From assembly GCA_965199585.1 (NCBI GenBank), contig CBDASI010000002.1:3038001-3102000 (forward strand): a stretch of DNA of 64,000 nucleotides, written 5' to 3'. Position numbers and translations under genes: made by a program. Origin of the DNA: JAVVHH01 sp965199585 (GTDB taxonomy: Bacteria > Pseudomonadota > Alphaproteobacteria > Acetobacterales > Acetobacteraceae). The notes beneath the pieces are model-generated. The model was not told the DNA's origin, did no database searches, and worked only from the letters and a program-made list of their open reading frames with translations. Below are positions 44,385-52,113 of this stretch, in pieces (the stretch's first letter is position 1; each line of letters opens with the position of its first letter).

Positions 44385-44401
44385 TTGGCCCACTCCTTGC
44401 T
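44385..44401 (+). promoter_or_regulatory. Sigma-54 (-24/-12) promoter of fliK and downstream flagellar genes
   Basis: TTGGCCCACTCCTTGCT matches YTGGCACGN4TTGCW at 15 of 17 positions, with GG (44387-44388) and GC (44399-44400) ten bases apart. The predicted start near 44412 is directly at the annotated fliK ATG (44413), which suggests that fliK may start further in. Confidence 0.75.
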
Positions 44402-44412
44402 CAGCATCATCC

Positions 44413-46020
44413 ATGGTCACAACCGCCGCTCCCGCCACGATCACGACCCCGCAGGCCCCGGCCCGTGCGATCTCCGCTATCATGGCCGGCGCTACCGACC
44501 CGTCGAGCGTCAATACAGGTGGCCCTTTCGACTCGCTCCTAAATCAGCTCGATGCCAGCGCCGGCCCTCCAGCCGCGGCGCTCAACCCGGCGACGATCTC
44601 GACTCCAATGCCCACTTCCCCCGTTGTCGTGACGCAGACGCCCGGACAACAACTCCCGGTACTTACACTTTCCGGGCCAGCAACCCCATCGAGCGACCAG
44701 GCGAAATCAGCCAAATCGAGCGCTGACACCAAGAACGCTGACACCAAAACGGCCGATGCGCCGAAGGGCAAGGCACCGGCCGACGAACCGCCTGGCTCCG
44801 AGGATCGTCTCCCGACCCCGACGCCTCAACTCGCGCAACTGCTGCCCGTTACCCCGTCGCAGCCGACCTCCATCGCCCTAGCTCCCCCCGCTGCGCCTAG
44901 CGCCGCCGTCGACCCAAGCGTCGCCGGAAGCACCACTGCGACAACCGACGCGTCTCCCCCGGTCGACGGCCTACCCTCCCCGCCGAACAGCCCGGCCGAC
45001 AAGCCCGGCAATACCCTCCTCGGCGCTCAAGCCGCGGTTCCCCCATCGCTCGCTCGCTCGCTCGCGCGCAGCATCGTCGACGATGATGATGATGATGGTG
45101 CTACGGTTCGAGCCCCGTCAAAGGCCCTGACAGACGAAACGGATCAGGCGGTTCCCGACCGATCCGGCTTGTCATCGGGCGCCGCACCTCCGTCGACCAC
45201 CGTGGTCAATCCTATAATCGCCTTGCCGACGATCGTACCGGCCAACCCGCTCGCGTCGTCTGCTCCGGCATCGAGTGCCGCCCAAGCTGTCTCACCCCGG
45301 TCGACCCCGACCGGTCAGCCGTCGCACACGACCAGGACGACCTCGGAGAACGCTGACTCGGCACCGCTGCCGCCCCCAGCCACCGCCGCGCCGGAAATCG
45401 TAGCATCGACCGTTCAACCCGGTCCGGCCATCGCCGCCGCCGCATCGATCGGCACAGCGTCGGTCCCCGCCCCGTCGCCATCGGCGCCCTTGGCCAGGGC
45501 GGATCCGCCAACGTCTCAACCGAACTCTCCCGCCTCTCAGGTGGCTCAGGCGATCGTCGAACCCGTCAAAGTTATGATGAGTAGTCCGGCCCAGGCCGCC
45601 GCCGCCGCGTCACACGTTACCACGATCCAAATCACGCCGGTCGAGCTCGGCCGCGTCGACATCCGGATCGAACGACTGGACGACGGCCCAGCCAAGATCC
45701 AACTCGTTGCGGAACGACCGGAGACGCTGTCCCGCCTCGTTCACGACCAATCGCAGCTGCACCAAGCCCTCGATCAGGCCGGCATTCCCCAAGCCGGCCG
45801 CATGCTCGATTTCAGCCTCGCCCCTACACCGACGCCTGAGTTCAGTGCCTCGTCGTCCTTTGCGGGAGGCACGGCAAATGGCGGGTCGTTCTCGGGAAAC
45901 GAGCAACAGCGCAGCAACGGCACGTACGCCAGCCGAGGGTTCGGCGCCACGGCCGAGACTGGGTCGGACCCGATCCCTCACCTTCGGTCGGCTCGCGCCG
46001 GCATCGACATCACAGCTTAG
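44413..46020 (+). CDS. fliK: Flagellar hook-length control protein FliK
   Basis: This protein of up to 535 residues has the expected make-up: a long Pro/Ala/Ser/Thr-rich disordered N-terminal region and the C-terminal hook-length control domain (VTTIQITPVELGRVDIRIERLDDGPAKIQLVAERPETLSRLVHDQSQLHQALDQAGI, about 393-450). FliK measures hook length and switches export specificity. The sigma-54 promoter predicts a transcription start at 44412, so a start at ATG 44482 (MAGATDPSSV) is possible. The coding sequence contains five tandem TCGC units (45046-45065) followed by five GAT codons (45082-45096) that encode an Asp run. flgD follows after nine bases. Confidence 0.88.
   Translation: MVTTAAPATITTPQAPARAISAIMAGATDPSSVNTGGPFDSLLNQLDASAGPPAAALNPATISTPMPTSPVVVTQTPGQQLPVLTLSGPATPSSDQAKSAKSSADTKNADTKTADAPKGKAPADEPPGSEDRLPTPTPQLAQLLPVTPSQPTSIALAPPAAPSAAVDPSVAGSTTATTDASPPVDGLPSPPNSPADKPGNTLLGAQAAVPPSLARSLARSIVDDDDDDGATVRAPSKALTDETDQAVPDRSGLSSGAAPPSTTVVNPIIALPTIVPANPLASSAPASSAAQAVSPRSTPTGQPSHTTRTTSENADSAPLPPPATAAPEIVASTVQPGPAIAAAASIGTASVPAPSPSAPLARADPPTSQPNSPASQVAQAIVEPVKVMMSSPAQAAAAASHVTTIQITPVELGRVDIRIERLDDGPAKIQLVAERPETLSRLVHDQSQLHQALDQAGIPQAGRMLDFSLAPTPTPEFSASSSFAGGTANGGSFSGNEQQRSNGTYASRGFGATAETGSDPIPHLRSARAGIDITA
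45046..45065 (+). repeat. Tetranucleotide repeat (TCGC)x5 within fliK
   Basis: Five uninterrupted TCGC units lie in the disordered coding part of fliK. Because the unit is not a multiple of three, gain or loss of one copy would shift the frame. A (GAT)5 tract follows at 45082-45096, encoding aspartates without frame risk. Confidence 0.85.
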
Positions 46021-46029
46021 GAGCATCCA

Positions 46030-46689
46030 ATGACCGTTTCATCCACGACCGGGCTTACGGCATCGGCACCGACCGTCGGCGCCCCGACCAACTCTGCCCT
46101 CGGTTCGCTTAGTGGTAACCTGACGAACTTCCTGAGCCTCTTAATGACGCAGTTGAAGAACCAGGATCCGACGGCGCCGATGGACACGAACACCTTCACC
46201 AGTCAGCTGGTGCAGTATTCCAGCGTCGAGCAACAGATCAACACCAACACCAACCTGACCAATCTGATCACCGCAACGCAAAGCAACACGATCCTGCAGT
46301 CGTCGCAACTGGTCGGCAAGGAAGTGACCGCGACGAACGACCATCTCACATTGCAGAATAGCAAATCGGCGATCCATTTCACTGCGCCATCTGCCGAGCC
46401 TCTGACCATCACGGTCAGCTCCGATACTGGCGAGAAGATCCTTCAGACGAGCGTGACGGCAACCGCCGGCAACAATGACTGGACATGGGATGGCACGAAT
46501 GCCGACGGGCGCACGGTCGCTGATGGCTCCTACAAGGTCACCGTCAACGACCGCACCGGCACTGCGCTACCGACGACGGTGACTGGCATGGTGACTGGCA
46601 TGCAGCGCTCAGGTACTGGCGTGAACGCCGTACTCGGCAGCCTGCAGACGGAAGTCGGGACAATTCAGTCGGTCACTCCCTCGTCTTAG
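46030..46689 (+). CDS. flgD: Flagellar hook cap / hook assembly scaffold protein FlgD
   Basis: This 219-residue protein caps the growing hook. The N-terminal motif NFLSLLMTQLKNQDPTAPMDTNTFTSQLVQYSSVEQQI (about 35-72) is diagnostic, and the C-terminal half has the FlgD Ig-like/Tudor region (GNNDWTWDGTNADGRTVADGSYKVTVND, TVTGMVTGMQRSG). Length is normal. It follows fliK by nine bases and presumably uses the same sigma-54 promoter. Confidence 0.95.
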   Translation: MTVSSTTGLTASAPTVGAPTNSALGSLSGNLTNFLSLLMTQLKNQDPTAPMDTNTFTSQLVQYSSVEQQINTNTNLTNLITATQSNTILQSSQLVGKEVTATNDHLTLQNSKSAIHFTAPSAEPLTITVSSDTGEKILQTSVTATAGNNDWTWDGTNADGRTVADGSYKVTVNDRTGTALPTTVTGMVTGMQRSGTGVNAVLGSLQTEVGTIQSVTPSS

Positions 46690-46812
46690 GGAACGGCAAA
46701 CGGCGTCCGTTAAACGTTTCCAGTATCCTTCGTGAGACTTCGTTAACCTTTGCAACCTAAAGTTGTCTCAGAGTTTGGTCAACGCGATAGGCCAAACGAG
46801 ATCGGAGACTTC

Positions 46813-47076
46813 ATGATGACCGACGTTAACGAGCTGGAAGCTACCCCCAAGGTAACGAGCGCTGCCGTCGCAAAGGACCGTCGCCGGCCAGGCCGCGTCG
46901 AAGACGTGCATGTAGAACTCATCCCGATCCTACGGGGTGCGGAGCCCGTCATCGAATATGAGCACGATGATATCGACCAATCGGCAGCACTCCGGGGTCT
47001 CCTCGCCGGCGTGCTTTTCTCCGCCCCGATCTGGGTCGCGATCGCCTACCTCGGATCGTGGCTACTCTCCAAATAG
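46813..47076 (+). CDS. Small membrane protein within the flagellar cluster
   Basis: This protein of 87 residues starts at ATG 46813 (or 46816) behind GGAG. It has a charged N-terminal half (KDRRRPGRVEDVHVELIPILRGAEPVIEYEHDDIDQ) and one transmembrane helix near the end (LRGLLAGVLFSAPIWVAIAYLGSWLL), then SK. I recognise no family. It lies between flgD (123 bases upstream, room for a promoter) and fliF (about 65-85 bases downstream). The position suggests a flagellar or envelope role, but nothing in the sequence proves it. The longer frame to 46750 lacks a ribosome-binding site. Confidence 0.6.
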   Translation: MMTDVNELEATPKVTSAAVAKDRRRPGRVEDVHVELIPILRGAEPVIEYEHDDIDQSAALRGLLAGVLFSAPIWVAIAYLGSWLLSK

Positions 47077-47086
47077 GCATCTTCTG

Positions 47087-47110
47087 CCGAGCGGTTAACC
47101 GTTCGGTAAC
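47087..47110 (+). promoter_or_regulatory. 20-bp palindrome with CtrA-like box upstream of fliF
   Basis: CCGAGCGGTTAACCGTTCGG (47087-47106) is a near-perfect inverted repeat with one mismatched pair. It includes TTAA-N7-GTAA (47095-47109), one base off the CtrA box TTAA-N7-TTAA. CtrA controls the equivalent fliF operon in Caulobacter. The palindrome might instead be an FlbD or other dimer site. Confidence 0.5.
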
Positions 47111-47161
47111 CCGACTCCCCCAAGATGGGGATATGGCACGGTGGCAAAATGGGATCGGGCG

Positions 47162-48763
47162 ATGACCTCCTTCATGTCTGGTCTACGCTCTCTTGGGGCT
47201 CTTCGGCTGGGCGCGATGGCCGCGGTGGCGTTGGTGTGTTTCGGTCTCCTGTCCTATCTGGCACTGCGCAGCAACGAAGGCCCCATGGCGTTGCTCTACG
47301 GCGATCTCGACCTCCGGGAAGCTGCCCAGGTCGGCGATTTGCTCGACAAGGCGCACATCCAGCACAAGACCGAGGGCGGCGGCACCCGCGTTCTCGTCGC
47401 GAGTGATCAGGTCGACAAGGCTCGCCTTCTTCTCGCCAAGGACGGCCTGCCCTCTGGCGGATCGATCGGCTACGAGATCTTCGATCGTTCCGACGGATTG
47501 ACCGCGAACAGCTTCCAACAGGGGATCGCGCAGACGCGCGCCCTGGAAGGCGAGCTTTCCCGCACCATCCGCGCCATCCAAGGCATCAGAGCCGCCCGGG
47601 TACACCTCGTGCTACCCCGTCGCGAACCATTTGCCCGTGAGCGGCAGGACGCGCAGGCCAGCGTCGTATTGACGATGGCCGGCGCTGCTCGCTTGGACAA
47701 TGAAGGTATCCAGGCAATTCTCAACCTCATCTCGGCGGCCGTGCCTGGCTTGCGTCCCGACAATATCGCCATGGTCGATAGCCGCGGCAATCTCCTGTCC
47801 CGCGCCGGCCGGCCCACTGGTCCGGCCGCAGCCGCTCAAACCGGCGAAGAATTAAAACGCGGCGCCGAGCTGCGGCTATCTCGCGCCGTAGAGGAGATGC
47901 TCGAGCGCAGTGTCGGCGCAGGGCACGTCCGGGCCGAAGCCGCCGTCGAGTTCGACTTCGACCAAATTCGCGAAACGCAAGAGAAGTTCGATCCGGAGGG
48001 CCAGGTCGTCCGCAGTACGCAGAACAGCAACAATTCTAGCAAGAACACCGAAGCACAGACCAACGTATCGGTGCAGAACAATCTCCCCAACGCCGATGCT
48101 GGTGCGCAACCTGCGGGATCACAGGAGCAGAAGCAGGAAGAGACCACTAATTTCGAGATCAGCAAGACGGTTCGAACGCTCGTTCGCGAACAGCCGCAAA
48201 TCCATCGAATCAGCCTGGCCGTAATGGTCGACGGCGTGTCGACCAGGAACCCCGACGGAACCACGACTTGGGCGGAGCGCTCCTCGAGCGACCTCGATCA
48301 CATCGCGTCACTCGTCCGAGGCGCGATCGGCTTCAACGAAGCGCGCGGCGATCATGTCGAGGTTGTGTCGATGCGTTTCGCCGGATCGGAAGAGGGCCCT
48401 GAAGGCCCGGCGCCGTCGATTTGGTCGCGTTTCGATAAGACCGACATCTACCGGGTCGGTGAGAACGGCCTGGTAGCGCTCGGCGTAATCGCCACATTGC
48501 TTTTCGTACTTAGGCCCATGGCGCTCCGGCTCTCCGTCGCGGCGACTCCGGCCGCGGTTCAGGCTGGGAGCAGCGGAACCACCCTTCCCCAAAGCGCCGG
48601 AGCGATCGCGCAGCTGAACAGCGATGCTGAGCAAATGGTCCACATCGCCAATGTCGACGGCGAACTCCGGATGGCGTCGATCACACGCGTCGCCAGTCTC
48701 GTAGATGAACGTACGGACGACAGCGTCGCAATGCTGCGTAACTGGTTAGCGGAGGCGAATTGA
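47162..48763 (+). CDS. fliF: Flagellar MS-ring protein FliF
   Basis: This protein of 533 residues forms the MS ring in the inner membrane. An N-terminal transmembrane helix (LGAMAAVALVCFGLLSYLAL), the ring-building motifs (MALLYGDLDLREAAQVGDLLDKAHI, GYEIFDRSDGLTANSFQQGIAQTRALEGELSRTI, RAARVHLVLPRREPFARERQDAQASVVL), and the second transmembrane helix (LVALGVIATLLFVLRPMAL) are clear. The C-terminal FliG-binding tail is present. The start may instead be GTG 47141, but an initiation signal placed by the CtrA-like box would favour ATG 47162. It opens fliF-fliG-fliH-fliN-flbD, the Caulobacter order, and its stop overlaps the fliG start (TGATG). Confidence 0.92.
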   Translation: MTSFMSGLRSLGALRLGAMAAVALVCFGLLSYLALRSNEGPMALLYGDLDLREAAQVGDLLDKAHIQHKTEGGGTRVLVASDQVDKARLLLAKDGLPSGGSIGYEIFDRSDGLTANSFQQGIAQTRALEGELSRTIRAIQGIRAARVHLVLPRREPFARERQDAQASVVLTMAGAARLDNEGIQAILNLISAAVPGLRPDNIAMVDSRGNLLSRAGRPTGPAAAAQTGEELKRGAELRLSRAVEEMLERSVGAGHVRAEAAVEFDFDQIRETQEKFDPEGQVVRSTQNSNNSSKNTEAQTNVSVQNNLPNADAGAQPAGSQEQKQEETTNFEISKTVRTLVREQPQIHRISLAVMVDGVSTRNPDGTTTWAERSSSDLDHIASLVRGAIGFNEARGDHVEVVSMRFAGSEEGPEGPAPSIWSRFDKTDIYRVGENGLVALGVIATLLFVLRPMALRLSVAATPAAVQAGSSGTTLPQSAGAIAQLNSDAEQMVHIANVDGELRMASITRVASLVDERTDDSVAMLRNWLAEAN

Positions 48764-49776
48764 TGGCGACTGCCTTGCAGAAGATTTCGATGCCGGGTCG
48801 ACAGAAAGTTGCGGTCTTGATGCTCGCCCTGAGTCCGCAGCACAGCTCGAAATTGCTCGGCATGCTGCATGAAGACGAGATCCGCGAAGTCTCGAGCACG
48901 ATGTCTACCCTCGGAACGGTAAAGGCCGACATCGTCGAACAGCTCTGCAACGAATTCGCCGAGGGCATCGGCTCTCAAGGCAACGTCATGGGGTCGTTCG
49001 AAGCGACCGAGCTGCTGCTACAGCAAGCACTACCGAAGGACCGAGCTCACCAGATCATGGAGGAAATCCGCGGTCCGGCAGGTCGAACCATGTGGGACAA
49101 GCTTGGTAACGTGAACGAGACTGTCCTCGCAAACTACTTGAAGAACGAGTACCCGCAAACCGTCGCGGTCGTCTTATCCAAACTGAAAGCGGATCATGCC
49201 GGCCGCGTGCTGATGCTGCTTCCCGATGGGTTTTCGATCGAGGTCGTCATGCGGATGCTGAGGATGGAGAGCGTTCAGCGCGATATCCTCGAGGGCGTGG
49301 AGCAGACTCTCAGGACTGAGTTCATGTCGAACCTGGCACGCACGAGCCGTCGTGACAGCCACGAGATGATGGCCGAGATCTTCAACAGTCTCGATCGGCA
49401 GAGCGAAGCTCGCTTTCTCTCCGCATTGGAGGAGCGCAACCGCGAAGCCGCCGAGCGGATCAAGTCGCTCATGTTCACCTTCGATGATCTGCGCCGTCTC
49501 TCGTCCGAACACATGCAAGTGCTGCTTCGGGCGGTGGAGAAAGACAAGCTTCCGCTCGCTCTCAAGGGTGCGTCGGAGCCGCTGCGACAGCTCTTCTTCA
49601 GCAACCTCTCCGAACGTGCCGGCCGCATGCTCCGCGACGACATCGAGGCGCTCGGACCGGTCAAGCTGCGCGACGTCGACGAAGCGCAAAGCGTCATCGT
49701 CAACACGGCGAAGGACCTGTCGACTCAAGGGCTGATCGACGTCAACGAGAGCGCCAACGAAGAGATGGTGCTCTGA
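48763..49776 (+). CDS. fliG: Flagellar motor switch protein FliG
   Basis: This 337-residue protein transmits torque and sets rotation direction. The N-terminal FliF-binding part (KVAVLMLALSPQHSSKLLGMLHEDEI), the middle domain (YPQTVAVVLSKLKADHAGRVLMLLPDG) with the EHPQT-like ENEYPQT motif, and the C-terminal charged torque helix (KSLMFTFDDLRRLSSEHMQVLLRAVEKDKLPLALKGAS, ERAGRMLRDDIEALGPVKLRDVDEAQ) are complete. The ATG at 48763 overlaps the fliF stop by one base, behind GGAGGCGAAT. Confidence 0.96.
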   Translation: MATALQKISMPGRQKVAVLMLALSPQHSSKLLGMLHEDEIREVSSTMSTLGTVKADIVEQLCNEFAEGIGSQGNVMGSFEATELLLQQALPKDRAHQIMEEIRGPAGRTMWDKLGNVNETVLANYLKNEYPQTVAVVLSKLKADHAGRVLMLLPDGFSIEVVMRMLRMESVQRDILEGVEQTLRTEFMSNLARTSRRDSHEMMAEIFNSLDRQSEARFLSALEERNREAAERIKSLMFTFDDLRRLSSEHMQVLLRAVEKDKLPLALKGASEPLRQLFFSNLSERAGRMLRDDIEALGPVKLRDVDEAQSVIVNTAKDLSTQGLIDVNESANEEMVL

Positions 49777-49778
49777 GC

Positions 49779-50477
49779 ATGGACGGTATGAAGCGTCGCG
49801 CGACTGAGACCGCACCCGCCAGCCCCACGAATTTCTTCGGAATCCTTTACGCCGAGGATTTCGACGAGCCCTCGGCAGCCGACCAAAGCGCCAACGTCGA
49901 TGAAAAGCAACCCGAGCCGCCCGCGCTCACTCAGGCAGACCTCAATGCTGCATGCGCCGCCGCCGTTCAACAGGCTCGACAGGAGTGGCAGGATGACGAG
50001 GAGCGTCAGCGTGCAGATCGTCTCGCGACGATACAGCGCGCCCTAACCGGAATCGAGGACATTTGCGAGCGGACCATCCTTGCCGCTGCCGAGGGTACCG
50101 TTACGACCATCCTCTCGATCATCACCGGCATACTGCCGGAGTTCTGTCGTGACTTTGGGCCCGCCGAAGTCCGCGCGCTGCTGGGTCGACTTCTGCCGAC
50201 GCTTCAATCCCAGACCAAGATCACCATCCGTGTTCATCCGGATGTCGTATCGACCGTCCAACGTGATGTTGATGCATTGGAACCTGATCTGGCCGCCGTG
50301 ATCGCCGTCCTGCCAGGCCCGATAGAGCGTGCGGACGTAAAGGTCGCATGGGAAAACGGGTCAATGACACGCGATACGCAGCAGATCATGCAGGCGATCC
50401 AAGACGCGCTGAGCCAACTCGGCCTGCATCGAAAAGTCGAAGCTCCGACAAAAAGGATCATGGCCTATGCCGAATAA
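49779..50477 (+). CDS. fliH: Flagellar export-ATPase regulator FliH (FlbE-like)
   Basis: This 232-residue protein starts two bases after fliG. It has an acidic, disordered N-terminus (NFFGILYAEDFDE is a recognisable FlbE/FliH-like start), a helical coiled-coil middle (ALTQADLNAACAAAVQQARQEWQDDEERQRADRLATIQRAL), and a compact C-terminal part (TKITIRVHPDVVSTVQRDVDAL, RADVKVAWENGSMTRDTQQIMQAI) as in FliH. In Caulobacter the gene at this place is flbE, a FliH homologue. The ATPase fliI is not in the window. Its 3' end overlaps fliN by 11 bases. Confidence 0.82.
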   Translation: MDGMKRRATETAPASPTNFFGILYAEDFDEPSAADQSANVDEKQPEPPALTQADLNAACAAAVQQARQEWQDDEERQRADRLATIQRALTGIEDICERTILAAAEGTVTTILSIITGILPEFCRDFGPAEVRALLGRLLPTLQSQTKITIRVHPDVVSTVQRDVDALEPDLAAVIAVLPGPIERADVKVAWENGSMTRDTQQIMQAIQDALSQLGLHRKVEAPTKRIMAYAE

Positions 50478-50778
50478 GATGGAACTTACCGACCTGGCGG
50501 AACTTGCGACCAACGAGATCGGGCGCGGACCGCGAGATCTCGAGGCGGTCTACGACATCCCCGTCACCGTCAGTGCCGTGTTGGGAAAGAGCACGATGCA
50601 GGTCAGTCAATTGCTGAAGCTTGGACGCGGCGCAGTCGTCGAGCTCGACCGTAAATTAGGCGAGGCGATCGACATCTACGTCAACAACCGCTTGGTTGCG
50701 CGCGGCGAGGTGGTGCTCGTCGATGAGACGCGGCTCGGTGTCACAATGACCGAAATCGTCAAGAGTGATCGGCTGTAG
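50467..50778 (+). CDS. fliN: Flagellar motor switch protein FliN
   Basis: This protein of 103 residues is the C-ring subunit FliN, with the SpoA/surface-presentation domain: VYDIPVTVSAVLGKSTMQVSQLLKLGRGAVVELDRKLGEAIDIYVNNRLVARGEVVLVDETRLGVTMTEIV. It is in the fifth place expected of the Caulobacter-type operon. It overlaps fliH by 11 bases and precedes flbD by six. Confidence 0.96.
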   Translation: MPNKMELTDLAELATNEIGRGPRDLEAVYDIPVTVSAVLGKSTMQVSQLLKLGRGAVVELDRKLGEAIDIYVNNRLVARGEVVLVDETRLGVTMTEIVKSDRL

Positions 50779-50787
50779 GGGGCCATG

Positions 50788-52110
50788 ATGCACGTCCTCA
50801 TCCTCGGGTCCCTGGGCGGTGAACTCGGCAAAGCCGCGCGGATTGCGTCGGCACGAGGCGCGAAGCTGCAGCAGGTCGACGACGAGCGATCCGCTTTGAT
50901 GCGGTTGCGCGCGGACGCGAAGGTCGATCTCGTGCTCGTTGAGCTTCCCCACGATGTCGGCAGCCTGGTTCGCGCGATGTCGGCCGAGCGCATTCCCGCG
51001 CCCGTCGTCGCCTGCGGCACCGACGCGGACGCACCATCCGCGATCCAAGCCATGCGCGAAGGCGCACGCGAGTTCCTGCCGTTGCCCCCGGATCCCGAGT
51101 TGATCGCCGCTATCCTCGAAGCGGCTTCCGGAGAGACTCACACGCTGATCGCGCGTGACCCGGTCATGCTGGCAACCGTTCGCCGTGCCGATCAGGTCGC
51201 CCCGTCCGAAGCCAGCATCCTCATCACCGGTGAGTCCGGCACCGGCAAGGAAGTCGTCGCACGTCACATTCACCGCCGCTCGCGTCGCATGAACGGACCG
51301 TTTGTCGCGTTGAACTGTGCCGCCATCCCGGAAAACCTCTTGGAATCCGAGCTGTTCGGCCATGAAAAAGGTGCGTTCAGCGGCGCGATCGCTCGTCGGG
51401 CCGGAAAGTTCGAGGCCGCCGATGGCGGCACGCTCCTGCTCGACGAAATCACCGAGATGGACGTTCGCCTCCAAGCCAAGCTCCTGCGAGCGATTCAGGA
51501 ACGGGAGATCGACCGTCTTGGCGGCACCGCGCCCGTTAAGATCAACGTCCGTATCCTCGCGACCAGCAACCGCGACATCCCGTCGGAAGTCGCGGCCGGA
51601 CGCTTTCGCGAAGATCTCTATTTCCGCCTTAACGTCGTCAATCTGCGTCTCCCCCCGCTTCGCGAGCGACCCGGCGATATCGAGGCTCTCGCTGATCACT
51701 ACGCACGCCGCTACGCCGACGTGAACGGCGTCCCATACCGCCGCCTCTCAGGTGCAGCGCTTCAAAAACTGAGTGCACATAGCTGGCGTGGTAATGTTCG
51801 TGAATTGGAAAATACCGTCCATCGCGCCGTCCTCTTGGCAACGGGGAGCACCATCGGTCCAGAAGCGATCGAGACAGCAGGCAGCGCGCCTGAAACGACA
51901 CCGAAGACCGCCGGGGGCGTGACCGGGCTGGTAGGTCAGACGATGGAGCGGGTCGAACGCGACCTCATCCTCGAGACGCTGGGGCACACGCTCGGTAACC
52001 GCACTCATGCGGCAGTCATCCTGGGAATCTCGATCCGTGCCCTGCGGAACAAGCTGCGCGACTACGGCCGTGCAGGAATGACCGTGCCGCCCCCCGCTTA
52101 CTCAGCTTAA
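50788..52110 (+). CDS. flbD: FlbD, sigma-54-dependent flagellar transcriptional regulator
   Basis: This NtrC-family activator of about 440 residues starts at ATG 50788 (or 50785). It has an N-terminal receiver-like domain (1-115) without an obvious phosphoacceptor motif, as in Caulobacter FlbD. The AAA+ domain has Walker A GESGTGKEVVARHI (about 146-159), the loop ELFGHEKGAFSGA (GAFTGA variant with Ser), Walker B GGTLLLDEITEMD and the sensor LYFRLNVVNLRLPPLRER. A Fis-type helix-turn-helix ends the protein (GNRTHAAVILGISIRALRNKLRDYG). It is the natural activator for the two sigma-54 promoters at 44237 and 44385. Confidence 0.92.
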   Translation: MHVLILGSLGGELGKAARIASARGAKLQQVDDERSALMRLRADAKVDLVLVELPHDVGSLVRAMSAERIPAPVVACGTDADAPSAIQAMREGAREFLPLPPDPELIAAILEAASGETHTLIARDPVMLATVRRADQVAPSEASILITGESGTGKEVVARHIHRRSRRMNGPFVALNCAAIPENLLESELFGHEKGAFSGAIARRAGKFEAADGGTLLLDEITEMDVRLQAKLLRAIQEREIDRLGGTAPVKINVRILATSNRDIPSEVAAGRFREDLYFRLNVVNLRLPPLRERPGDIEALADHYARRYADVNGVPYRRLSGAALQKLSAHSWRGNVRELENTVHRAVLLATGSTIGPEAIETAGSAPETTPKTAGGVTGLVGQTMERVERDLILETLGHTLGNRTHAAVILGISIRALRNKLRDYGRAGMTVPPPAYSA

Positions 52111-52113
52111 CGC

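Noticed and set aside
45082..45096. (GAT)5 tract in fliK as a phase-variation switch on its own
   Set aside because: The unit is three bases, so copy changes only vary the number of aspartates and do not shift the frame.
47119..47145. TGGCACGGTGGCAAAA before fliF as a third sigma-54 promoter
   Set aside because: The -24 half (TGGCACG) is perfect but no GC dinucleotide stands ten bases after GG, so the -12 half is missing.
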